Shown here piece by piece: positions 1 to 6,860 of a stretch of DNA of 7,648 nucleotides (position 1 is the first letter of the stretch; each line of letters starts with the position of its first letter). The notes under the pieces are model-generated. The model was given only the letters and a program-made list of their open reading frames with translations. It made no database searches and was not told the DNA's origin. The stretch lies in NCBI GenBank assembly GCA_002706585.1, contig PALU01000010.1:1-7648 (forward strand). The letters run 5' to 3'. This stretch comes from Rickettsiales bacterium. Lineage in GTDB: Bacteria; Pseudomonadota; Alphaproteobacteria; TMED127. The position numbers were made by a program, and so were the translations under genes.

Positions 1-2
1 AC

Positions 3-707
3 ACATATGTGTGTACAACCAACCACACTTCATCAGCAGAGACCACATTTTACGCAACAGATCTAAGTAATTGGGAGCTTCATAGTGAAGGTGTTTCTAA
101 CTTAGGAAATTGGGCAGCATCCTACTGGTATAAAGTTAATGATGTTGTTAAGTATGGAAATACACAATATCGTTGTACTGTTGGTCACGACTCTGGTGCT
201 AGTTTTGATAGCACTAAGTTTACAGTTTACTTAGAAGGTCTGAACTTTGAAGATACTTGGACATCTGGAACAGAGTATCAGAAAGGTGATGTTATAACCT
301 ATAGAGGATATAGTTACGTTGCTAAAGGAATTCATACTTCTTCCACATCTCCTAATGCAGACACAACCAATTGGGAAGTATTAACAACTGGTTTCTCTGC
401 TCAAGGTGCATATGATCCTAATACAGCGTATAGTTTAGGTGACGTTGTACGTTATGGTGGTAATTCTTATGTAAACAAACTATCGTCTACTGGAGTTGCT
501 CCTACAACCACTGCTAACTGGACTCTAATTACTGAAGGTCTTAACTGGACAGGTGCATGGGATTCAACAACTATCTACCAAAAAGGTGATGTTGTTAATA
601 GAAACTCAAACTCTTATGTTTGTATAACAAATGACACTACTGGTGCTGGTAATGCTCCTGAACTAGATCCTAACGGAAACTATTGGAACTACCTAGCACA
701 AGGTGGT
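3..707 (+). repeat. Tandem ~50-residue aromatic/GDVV protein repeats (one partial, four full)
   Basis: Four full repeat units lie at about 96-242, 243-395, 396-542 and 543-707, after the tail of a fifth at 3-95. Each has the pattern W/Y-x(5-6)-Y-x-x-G/N-D-V-V/I-x-Y-x-x-x-x-Y, then a Thr/Ser-rich loop, then W-x-x-x-x-x-G at the end. Units are 49-55 residues long. They have diverged at DNA level, so they are old protein repeats and not a recent DNA duplication. The spaced Trp/Tyr and GD pattern resembles small chitin-binding-type carbohydrate modules (CBM5/12-like). That resemblance comes from motif spacing only. More copies probably lie left of the window. Confidence 0.75.
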
Positions 708-3700
708 AACGCTGCACAGGTTCTACAAGAGACTGGAGACCTTCTCTATCAGGCAGCAAGTGGTGTTAATAGGATTGCACTACCAACAGGGTCTACAGGC
801 ACAGCAGCAGAGCAAGCAAACGCATCTGGACAGATTCTAACAGTTGGTGGTTCTCCATTACTTCCAAACTGGGAGAAAAATAATGTAACAGATTCTGTTT
901 ACTATGTTACTAAGGATGGTTCTGACACCAATAACGGTCAAAGTATCTCTAGAGCATTTGCTTCTTTAAGAAAAGCTGCTGATACTGTTGCTGCATTAAC
1001 AGGTGCTGATGCTCCTTCTGCAACAAACCCAATCACAATTTTTGTTAAGTCAGGTGTATACCAAGAGACACTTCCAATTGTTGTTCCTGAGTTTGTTTCA
1101 ATCTATGGAGACAACCTAAGAACCTCTATCATTAAACCTGATACTGGTAATGCTTCAAATATGCAAGCATTAGGTCTTGGAAGTAATTTAACATCTATCA
1201 GATTTGGTGAGACAATCAGCAACGCTGCTGGAACTAAAACTGCTATGGTTTTAGATTCAGACTACACTGCTAATGTTCATATCATGAACTTAACTGGTGG
1301 TGTATGGGATGCGAACGATAAGTATCTTGATATTGTAGATAACAAACATGCAGATGCTCGTGATCTAATCAATTCTAACAGATCATTTATTGCTCATGAA
1401 GCATATCATCGTCACGTAGCAAATGATGGTGCTGTAAGTGGTACAGAAGCAACTGTTAAGACTCGTCTTGAAGAATTAGTTGATGCTATTGCATTTAACA
1501 TCAAACATGGTGGTAACGATAAAGTTTATGCTTATGGTACTGCATTACTTGGTGGTACTGCAATTTCAGGAACTAATGCTACTGACATCAAGATGCTTGA
1601 GTATGTTGAGACAGTTTCTCAAGATGTTATGCGTAACGTCACAGTTAGTACCTCTGCTGGAAACTCAATAACTCAAGTAAGAGATCTTACAATTACTGCT
1701 GATAGTGCTGATCCTAAGTGTCCTACAGTTGCATCTGCAATTACAACACTAAGATCAATTATTACAAGTGCTATTAATGCAAATAGTATGTCAGGTACTA
1801 CAGAATCTGATGTATCAATTTCAATTAGTAGTGTAGATACTCGTAATAACGAAGAGTCTACAATGTGCTTGCTTGGATCAAGTACTACTCTTAAAGAGTT
1901 AGTGTTTGAAGGAATGAGTGGATTCGTTCCATCTACTTCCGATGATAAGGATATGGACACTGCCACTGTTAAGGGTGTGTTCTTTAGATTCAATCCTAAT
2001 TCATCTATCCAAAAGTCACCATACATTCAGAACTGTACAATTTTTGCTGGAGCAGCAGTTGGTATTTACCTTGATGGTAATGTACACAACCATTACAACG
2101 CTTCTACGACACCATCTTACAAGTCAATGGTGTTTGACTCCTTCACTCAAGTCCTAGACGGTGGTGTTGGTGTTTACGTTACTAACGGTGCTGCAACTGA
2201 GATTGTATCATCCTTCACATACTACGCACATATTTCTTACACTGCTACACGTGGTGGTAGAATTCGTGCTGTTACTGGTAACTCATCTTATGGTAAGTAC
2301 GGTGCAATTGCTAGAGGATTCAACTCTGCTGAGACAACAATTGACGGTCAAGTCAAGGGTAAGCGTCTTACAATTGATGTAGCAAACAATCCTCTTGTCG
2401 GAACACTTACAGTTGGAGAAAGACTTGTTGGTGGCACATCTGGTGCTGTTGGTGAGTTGATCAACGACCAGAGTGGTTCTGGTTTCTTGTATTACTTCCC
2501 AGTTAAGGGAACATTCCAACAGGGTGAGACAGTTACAGGTGCAACATCTGGTGTTGCTGCAACTCTTGTAAACAACACAGATGCTGTTCAAGGACAGAAA
2601 GGATTCATTCTTACTGTTGTAGATCTACAGAGTGCTCCAGCAGCAGGTGGTTCTGTTGAACTAGTAGACAACGGAGTTAACGATGACAGTGGTTCATACG
2701 TTATCTCTAACGCTAGTTACAGTCCTCCAGATGGACGTGGTACTCTTACAGTTAGCAGAGCACAGTTAGGAACTAGTGCTGCTGCACATGATGGTACAAG
2801 TGCTATAGCATTATTCGCTACTGCTGGTGCTGATGCAACATTATCTGCTGATGTTCTAGTAGGTGCTTCTTCACCTGTAGTCATGCAGGTTTCAACTGTT
2901 ACTGGAATGACCATTAATGGATTCATTTCTATCGGTACTGAGTTACTTAAAGTAACATCATTCCCATCTGCAACATCTGTTGAAGCAACACGTGCTCAAG
3001 AGGGTACATCTGCTGGAGGACATAGCACTAACGATGCAATTAAAATCTACAATGCTAAGATTGATTCACAAGATGAAATAATTGAAGATGCTACAGATGC
3101 TGTGACATCCTTACGTGTTAAGCAATCAAATGTAGGACTTGACCCTAACGATCTTATTAAGATTGGTAGTGAGTTCATGATCATTAGTGTAGTTACTACT
3201 GATACAAAAGGTATCACAACACTACAGTTGGCAGACGAGAAGACAATTGAAGCTGGCGATGGACAATCATTCAAAGTTCGTTATCAGTACTCACAAGTTC
3301 GCTTGACTGCTCATGACTTCTTGGATGTTGGTACTGGAAGTAAAGCTAATACTAATTGGCCTAATCTCCCACTATCTGCAAACGTTCCTTCATATGAAAT
3401 TGACGAAGCTCGTCCAGGTCGTGTTTACTACGTATCTACTGACCAAGATGGTAACTTCTCTGTTGGTAAATACTTCAAAGTTGAACAGTCAACTGGTAAG
3501 GCAACACTAGACGCTTCTGCGTTTGACCTATCTGGTCTATCAAGTTTGAGACTTGGTTCTATCGGTGCTCAGTTGGGTGCTGCTATTAACGAATTCTCTA
3601 CTGATGGTACATTGTCACAGAACAGTGACCAGAAGGTTGCTACACAGAAAGCAACTAAGACATACGTTGATAACCTTTCAGCAATTGCTGGTAATCTTTC

Positions 3701-4316
3701 AATTGGTGGTAACCTCACAGTTAAAGGTACAACAACATCTATCAATTCTGTTACGTTAACCTCTAAGGATCGTAACATTGAATTAGGTAAGGTTGCTGTT
3801 GGTAACTTTACTGGTGATATCGCTGCTGGTGCTAACACAATCACGAATGTATCTGATACAGATAATATCGCACCTGGCGTAGCAATTACGCTTGATAGTG
3901 GTGGTGGTTCTGTAACACTTGCTTCTGGTGGTATCGTAACTGCTGTAAGTGGCACTACAGTGACTATTGACCAAGCATTTGGTGGAACTGGAACTGCTAC
4001 TGGTGGAGCATTCTCTACAGGTGGTGCTACAGATGTTACTGCTAATTCTGGTGGTTTGACCGTTCTTGGTGCAACCAACAAAACAATCCAATGGTTGTCT
4101 TCTAATGACAAGTTTAATTTCAACAAAGGTATTGAACTTGCATCTGGTGAAGGACTCACCATCAATGGAACTGACATCCTAACAGAAACTACAATGATGG
4201 GTAAAACTATTACTCAAACATTGGGTACTGATCATACAACAATTCCTACTTCTGGAGCTGTTGACGCTGCGGTTAAAACCGTTTCTGCTACTGCATATTA
4301 TATGTCAGCAGTCTAA
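3..4316 (+). CDS. Giant tail-fibre-like virion protein, 5'-truncated by the window edge
   Basis: A single open frame runs from the left edge to TAA at 4314-4316, giving at least 1437 residues. The first in-frame start-like codon is GTG at 9. It is unlikely to be the true start: codons before it already read T-Y, and the frame enters at the end of a repeat whose other copies carry the same Y-V-C/A-K pattern, so the gene begins upstream. Domains, numbered from the GTG: aromatic GDVV repeats (to 233); a linker with G-D-L-L-Y (234-296); a right-handed beta-helix opening with VYYVTKDGSDTNNG near 297; a helical insert (about 445-597); the beta-helix resumed to about 790; small beta modules (800-1130); a fibre C-terminus with YYVSTDQDGNFSVG near 1139 and two motifs of the 'VPTxxAVxxYV' type. 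Tail-fibre proteins of marine T4-like phages use such modules, which I know from family knowledge. A role in host-surface binding is inferred. No signal peptide, membrane segment or obvious catalytic triad was seen. Confidence 0.82.
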   Translation, partial: TYVCTTNHTSSAETTFYATDLSNWELHSEGVSNLGNWAASYWYKVNDVVKYGNTQYRCTVGHDSGASFDSTKFTVYLEGLNFEDTWTSGTEYQKGDVITYRGYSYVAKGIHTSSTSPNADTTNWEVLTTGFSAQGAYDPNTAYSLGDVVRYGGNSYVNKLSSTGVAPTTTANWTLITEGLNWTGAWDSTTIYQKGDVVNRNSNSYVCITNDTTGAGNAPELDPNGNYWNYLAQGGNAAQVLQETGDLLYQAASGVNRIALPTGSTGTAAEQANASGQILTVGGSPLLPNWEKNNVTDSVYYVTKDGSDTNNGQSISRAFASLRKAADTVAALTGADAPSATNPITIFVKSGVYQETLPIVVPEFVSIYGDNLRTSIIKPDTGNASNMQALGLGSNLTSIRFGETISNAAGTKTAMVLDSDYTANVHIMNLTGGVWDANDKYLDIVDNKHADARDLINSNRSFIAHEAYHRHVANDGAVSGTEATVKTRLEELVDAIAFNIKHGGNDKVYAYGTALLGGTAISGTNATDIKMLEYVETVSQDVMRNVTVSTSAGNSITQVRDLTITADSADPKCPTVASAITTLRSIITSAINANSMSGTTESDVSISISSVDTRNNEESTMCLLGSSTTLKELVFEGMSGFVPSTSDDKDMDTATVKGVFFRFNPNSSIQKSPYIQNCTIFAGAAVGIYLDGNVHNHYNASTTPSYKSMVFDSFTQVLDGGVGVYVTNGAATEIVSSFTYYAHISYTATRGGRIRAVTGNSSYGKYGAIARGFNSAETTIDGQVKGKRLTIDVANNPLVGTLTVGERLVGGTSGAVGELINDQSGSGFLYYFPVKGTFQQGETVTGATSGVAATLVNNTDAVQGQKGFILTVVDLQSAPAAGGSVELVDNGVNDDSGSYVISNASYSPPDGRGTLTVSRAQLGTSAAAHDGTSAIALFATAGADATLSADVLVGASSPVVMQVSTVTGMTINGFISIGTELLKVTSFPSATSVEATRAQEGTSAGGHSTNDAIKIYNAKIDSQDEIIEDATDAVTSLRVKQSNVGLDPNDLIKIGSEFMIISVVTTDTKGITTLQLADEKTIEAGDGQSFKVRYQYSQVRLTAHDFLDVGTGSKANTNWPNLPLSANVPSYEIDEARPGRVYYVSTDQDGNFSVGKYFKVEQSTGKATLDASAFDLSGLSSLRLGSIGAQLGAAINEFSTDGTLSQNSDQKVATQKATKTYVDNLSAIAGNLSIGGNLTVKGTTTSINSVTLTSKDRNIELGKVAVGNFTGDIAAGANTITNVSDTDNIAPGVAITLDSGGGSVTLASGGIVTAVSGTTVTIDQAFGGTGTATGGAFSTGGATDVTANSGGLTVLGATNKTIQWLSSNDKFNFNKGIELASGEGLTINGTDILTETTMMGKTITQTLGTDHTTIPTSGAVDAAVKTVSATAYYMSAV

Positions 4317-4322
4317 TTATAT

Positions 4323-4330
4323 TATAAATA
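4323..4330 (+). promoter_or_regulatory. T4-type late promoter, exact TATAAATA
   Basis: TATAAATA sits 6 bases after the fibre stop codon and 50 bases before the next start codon. It matches the T4 late promoter consensus exactly, which is read by the gp55 sigma-like factor with the gp33 and gp45 partners. Transcription would be expected to start near 4336, leaving a leader of about 44 bases. It would drive 4380-4691 and the co-linear gene after it. The 63-base gap contains no hairpin, so fibre transcripts probably also read through. Confidence 0.7.
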
Positions 4331-4379
4331 AATTCATAACACAAACTGACCACATTTTTTTAAAACGGAGTAATCACAA

Positions 4380-4691
4380 ATGGCTTCTGGAGTATACGGA
4401 AAAGTAGATGTATCAAGTGCAGGCACTTGGACCGAAGTTGTCGCTGCATCGGCAGGGACAAAGGTAGCAACATTGAATGTTGTTAACCGACAAGGTGCAG
4501 CTACCACAGTAAGGGTTGCCTTACGTGATGCAGCAGGTAACGTCACTGATGCAGATTGCATTGAGTATGACGTTAGTTTACCTGCAAACGGCGTTTTAGA
4601 AAGGACTGGAATCGTTTTGGATTCGTCAAACGGACTTCATGTTTATGCTTCAGCAGCCGTATCTGCTGTAGCGTATGGCATTGATAGTTAA
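4380..4691 (+). CDS. Small beta-rich putative virion structural protein (103 aa)
   Basis: The start is supported by GGAG at 4367-4370, nine bases before ATG, with a late promoter just upstream. The protein has no predicted membrane segment. It alternates short Val/Thr/Ala-rich strands with turns (T-W-T-E-V-V at 17-21, TTVRVALRDAAGN at 42-54) and ends in LPANGVLERTG (67-77) and a strand leading to AYGIDS. This looks like a single beta-sandwich. I recall similar small proteins beside fibre genes in marine T4-like phages, usually labelled hypothetical or structural, but no biochemical role is known to me. There is one cysteine (Cys60). Position between the fibre and the 497-residue protein, and co-transcription with the latter, suggest a fibre- or baseplate-associated part. 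Function is inferred from context only. Confidence 0.72.
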   Translation: MASGVYGKVDVSSAGTWTEVVAASAGTKVATLNVVNRQGAATTVRVALRDAAGNVTDADCIEYDVSLPANGVLERTGIVLDSSNGLHVYASAAVSAVAYGIDS

Positions 4692-4723
4692 TCCATCCAC
4701 ATTACACTAATAGGAATAAAAAA

Positions 4724-6217
4724 ATGGGAAGAAGAGTTACTGTAGTACAACAAAGTAGTGGTGGTGGATCGTCCACTGTGCAAAGAGATCCGTTTGAGCA
4801 ACCATGTTTTACCGCATACAATAACGCATACAACTATTCAGGTGGTTACTTTACTTGGGATCACAACCTGAACGTTCATAACTGGATCATTGGTGATAAT
4901 GGTAATGGTTATGGTAGTTACCGTTCTGATAACTCCAGTCAGAACACTGAATTTATTAACGATCAAGGTTCAAGTAACTGGGCTAACACTTGGAGTGAAC
5001 CAAGCAGTTCAACCGACAGAGTGAATCTCACATCTTATGCTGGTTACTTAGGACACGCAATGTTCCTTAATGGTTCTTGTAATGGTTCTGCAACTCCTTG
5101 GATTACACAAACAAATGGTAGTGAGTATCGTTCTTATGCATTTAGAGATGTAGGTACAGTTCCTGGTGAAACACATCAAGACTATGCGGTCTTTATGCAG
5201 TTTGGTGGTACTTTTAGAACATGTTCTAGATCTGCTAGTGAATATTGGATGGGTGTTAACTATAGTAAATTACCATCCCACAACATCCCTGACGGTTATG
5301 GATCTCAACTCCATTCAGGTGTTTCTTACAACCGTAAGAGAAACAAAATTGCCTTCATGGAAACAAATGATAGTTATACTTTCCAACCATTTGTTTGGAG
5401 CAACTGTCCTAACTTAAGATCTTATGCTCATTCTCAAAACTGGTATCAAGGTCAAACTGAACAAAACGCTGCAAGAGATATAAGTAACTCAACTCTTTCA
5501 ACTTACTTCAATACTACATCTAACAGATCTCCAGCATCTGGAAGTGGAAGTTATGGACAATCTACTGGTAAACCAACCAACCAGACTACAGAAGACCAAA
5601 GACGTGGACATTTAGTTTTATGCGACAATGATAGAATTGTCTTCCATCAAATGATTCCTTCATATGGATCATGGACTGGTAGGTGGAACTCACCTTCAGT
5701 AGATGGTAATGGTAACTGCCAAGGATCTATCAGAAGTACAAGTTGGACTACCTCTTATGGTTATGAACAAGGTACTAGATATGGTGCTAGATTTACACAA
5801 ACTAGTGATGGTAGATACGTTGCAATGTATTGCCCAGCTTACTACTATGGTGCTGGAATCATGATTACAATTGTTAGGGTATCTGATGGTAAGAGTCTCC
5901 ACACTACGTGGACTACTTCAAGTGAATCTGTAATTCCTTGTCCGTTTGGTAAGTCCAACTTCCTAATGGTATCGTCACGTAATACTGATGGTGGTCAAGG
6001 TGTTAGATTTACTCAGTTCAACTGTGACTATAGATTTGGAAATACTGCTGATAACAATGATCCAAGTATGGTAGATAGTATTGATGCTTCTGGTTATCAG
6101 TTTGATAGTTGTGCTTACAGTACATCCTATCCAGGTATTATTCCATCAATCTATAACACTGCACTCTTTAATACAGAGACTAGTGATGTTAAAGATGGAT
6201 ATGATCCAGTATCATAA
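4724..6217 (+). CDS. Tyr/Ser/Asn/Gly-rich 497-aa protein of unknown function, putative fibre/adhesin
   Basis: AGGA at 4712-4715 lies eight bases before the ATG, and the gene follows its neighbour by 32 bases without a promoter, so the two are probably one transcript. After a polar, Gly/Ser-rich N-terminus (residues 1-20) the protein is extremely rich in Tyr, Trp, Ser, Asn and Gly, has only about seven lysines, and has ten cysteines (28, 119, 167, 228, 300, 332, 370, 406, 434, 463). Several segments look like repeated antiparallel strands: around 199-212, 295-310, 355-370 and 407-431, each a 'G-x-x-x-x-...-R-x-x-A/V-x-M/F' type strand pair. That could be a beta-propeller or similar all-beta fold. 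No secretion signal or membrane segment was seen. I do not recognise a family. Placement after the giant fibre and before the neck gene argues for a virion surface protein, possibly receptor-binding. The stop codon overlaps a late promoter. Confidence 0.75.
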   Translation: MGRRVTVVQQSSGGGSSTVQRDPFEQPCFTAYNNAYNYSGGYFTWDHNLNVHNWIIGDNGNGYGSYRSDNSSQNTEFINDQGSSNWANTWSEPSSSTDRVNLTSYAGYLGHAMFLNGSCNGSATPWITQTNGSEYRSYAFRDVGTVPGETHQDYAVFMQFGGTFRTCSRSASEYWMGVNYSKLPSHNIPDGYGSQLHSGVSYNRKRNKIAFMETNDSYTFQPFVWSNCPNLRSYAHSQNWYQGQTEQNAARDISNSTLSTYFNTTSNRSPASGSGSYGQSTGKPTNQTTEDQRRGHLVLCDNDRIVFHQMIPSYGSWTGRWNSPSVDGNGNCQGSIRSTSWTTSYGYEQGTRYGARFTQTSDGRYVAMYCPAYYYGAGIMITIVRVSDGKSLHTTWTTSSESVIPCPFGKSNFLMVSSRNTDGGQGVRFTQFNCDYRFGNTADNNDPSMVDSIDASGYQFDSCAYSTSYPGIIPSIYNTALFNTETSDVKDGYDPVS

Positions 6218-6220
6218 ATA
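6213..6220 (+). promoter_or_regulatory. Late promoter variant CATAAATA overlapping a stop codon
   Basis: CATAAATA differs from the T4 late consensus only at its first base. It overlaps the TAA (6215-6217) that ends the 497-residue gene. The expected transcription start is near 6226, about 39 bases before the next ATG. Its spacing to the gene downstream resembles that of the exact TATAAATA at 4323, which supports function, but an 8-base AT-rich match can arise by chance. Confidence 0.5.
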
Positions 6221-6264
6221 TTGATTAATTATAATTACACGTTAGTAAGGAAACAAACAAAAAA

Positions 6265-6795
6265 ATGGCATACTTAATTTACGATCCTGAAGAGCAACAT
6301 GTTGTACAACAATTGTCTTACAACCCATTAGATGATGTTGCAATTAAATCTACAACAACAATTAAGGTTTTTGAGGGAACTGTTGATGAGGAAAATGATT
6401 TCATTACCAATTACAGACTTAATGCTGCTGGTGATGGACTTGAAAATCCTTACGCAGGTCAATCAAAAGCAGATCAACTTATAAAATTTCAAGAAGATCA
6501 AGATAAAATTAGGGCAGTAAAACGATTGCCTCAACTTATCAATGAAGTAAAAACACAATGTAAGAAAATAATTGAAGATGGATTTGGTAGCTCATCTTGG
6601 AAAGTAGAAAAAGCACAAGAAGATGATCTCATTAATGGCAATAATGATGCCATGAGAGCACTTGCATTAGAAAAAAAAGCAATCAGAGATAAGAACAATG
6701 CTGTAGAAGCAGAAATTCAAGCTCTTGATATATCTACTGTTGCTGGTGCAAGGGCAATTTTGTCCTATGATGTTCAAGCTAAAATGACTGAGTAA
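6265..6795 (+). CDS. Helical 176-aa protein, putative tail-fibre assembly factor
   Basis: The start is supported by AAGGA at 6247-6251, although its 13-base spacing to ATG is longer than usual. The first 60 residues look like mixed strands and turns (MAYLIYDPEEQHV at the N-terminus). Residues 66-155 look almost wholly helical and charged, including WKVEKAQEDDLINGN (112-126) and a helix with ALEKKAIRDKNNAVEAEIQAL (134-154, with regular hydrophobic spacing). A Trp followed by a charged E/K-A-x-E-x-D segment and 'AIRDKNNAVEAEI' resembles the C-terminal part of several phage tail-fibre assembly or DUF4376-like proteins. That resemblance is from memory and weak. Being encoded just after fibre genes fits a chaperone, as with T4 gp38 or gp57A, but a minor structural protein is equally possible. 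It ends 32 bases before the hairpin upstream of the neck gene. Confidence 0.7.
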   Translation: MAYLIYDPEEQHVVQQLSYNPLDDVAIKSTTTIKVFEGTVDEENDFITNYRLNAAGDGLENPYAGQSKADQLIKFQEDQDKIRAVKRLPQLINEVKTQCKKIIEDGFGSSSWKVEKAQEDDLINGNNDAMRALALEKKAIRDKNNAVEAEIQALDISTVAGARAILSYDVQAKMTE

Positions 6796-6824
6796 TTAGC
6801 AATTTCTAAACTAACATTTGAATT

Positions 6825-6832
6825 TATAAATA
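6825..6832 (+). promoter_or_regulatory. T4-type late promoter, exact TATAAATA, for the neck gene
   Basis: TATAAATA matches the T4 late promoter exactly. With T4 geometry (-13 to -6), transcription would start at about 6838, giving a leader of roughly 23 bases before the ATG at 6861. The last five bases of the promoter are also part of the left arm of the hairpin at 6828-6857, so a transcript made here contains only the last one or two bases of that arm. Confidence 0.72.
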
Positions 6833-6860
6833 CCCCTAGGAAACACTAGGGGTATTTTTT
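6828..6860 (+). terminator. Rho-independent-terminator-like hairpin abutting the neck-gene start
   Basis: Left arm 6828-6839 and right arm 6846-6857 are perfect complements (12 bp, including four consecutive C-G pairs) around a six-base loop GAAACA. A T run covers 6855-6860, with its first three bases inside the stem. This is the shape of an intrinsic terminator for transcripts coming from the fibre block. ATG of the next gene begins at 6861, directly after the T run. The right arm also contains AGGGG (6848-6852), the only plausible ribosome binding site for that gene. Confidence 0.72.
6848..6852 (+). promoter_or_regulatory. Ribosome binding site of the neck gene, inside the hairpin arm
   Basis: AGGGG lies eight bases before ATG 6861, the usual spacing, and no other purine-rich match occurs close enough. 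All five bases are paired in the hairpin when the left arm is present in the RNA. Full-length upstream transcripts would therefore hide it, whereas short transcripts from the local late promoter would expose it. Confidence 0.6.

Noticed and set aside
9..11. GTG as the start codon of the giant fibre gene
   Set aside because: The frame is open to the window edge and enters inside a repeat unit, and no ribosome binding site can be seen in the 8 bases available. The gene almost certainly starts upstream.
1..12. Perfect 12-base palindrome ACACATATGTGT at the left edge
   Set aside because: It lies within coding sequence of the repeat array and encodes the conserved Y-V-C of a repeat unit. With no loop or partner site it is most likely chance.
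897..2370. Beta-helix as a pectate-lyase-type enzyme
   Set aside because: The start resembles pectate-lyase-like beta-helices, but I see no conserved catalytic Asp/Arg cluster. The fold is common in non-enzymatic fibres, so only a structural call is supported.
1480..2382. Short + strand frames overlapping the fibre gene (1480-1671, 1918-2157, 2161-2382)
   Set aside because: They are out-of-frame, Leu/Thr/Val-rich translations of the fibre gene with no start signals, and the in-frame fibre translation continues without a break through them.
3569..4177. Long antisense open frame (202 codons) under the fibre C-terminus
   Set aside because: It lies wholly within a real coding gene of biased codon use, and its product is a Pro/Val/Thr-rich sequence expected from reading GGT/ACT-rich DNA backwards. 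No promoter or ribosome binding site supports it. The shorter antisense frames at 1673-2026, 2283-2591, 2717-2926, 3047-3274, 3783-4091, 4334-4561 and 5696-5902 fail similarly.
4354..4361. T run in the gap after the fibre gene as a terminator
   Set aside because: No inverted repeat precedes it. The run is simply AT-rich leader between the late promoter and the next ribosome binding site.
4724..6217. Diversity-generating retroelement target in the Tyr/Ser/Asn-rich 497-residue gene
   Set aside because: The bias runs through the whole protein and is not confined to a short C-terminal variable region. No template repeat or reverse transcriptase is present in the window.
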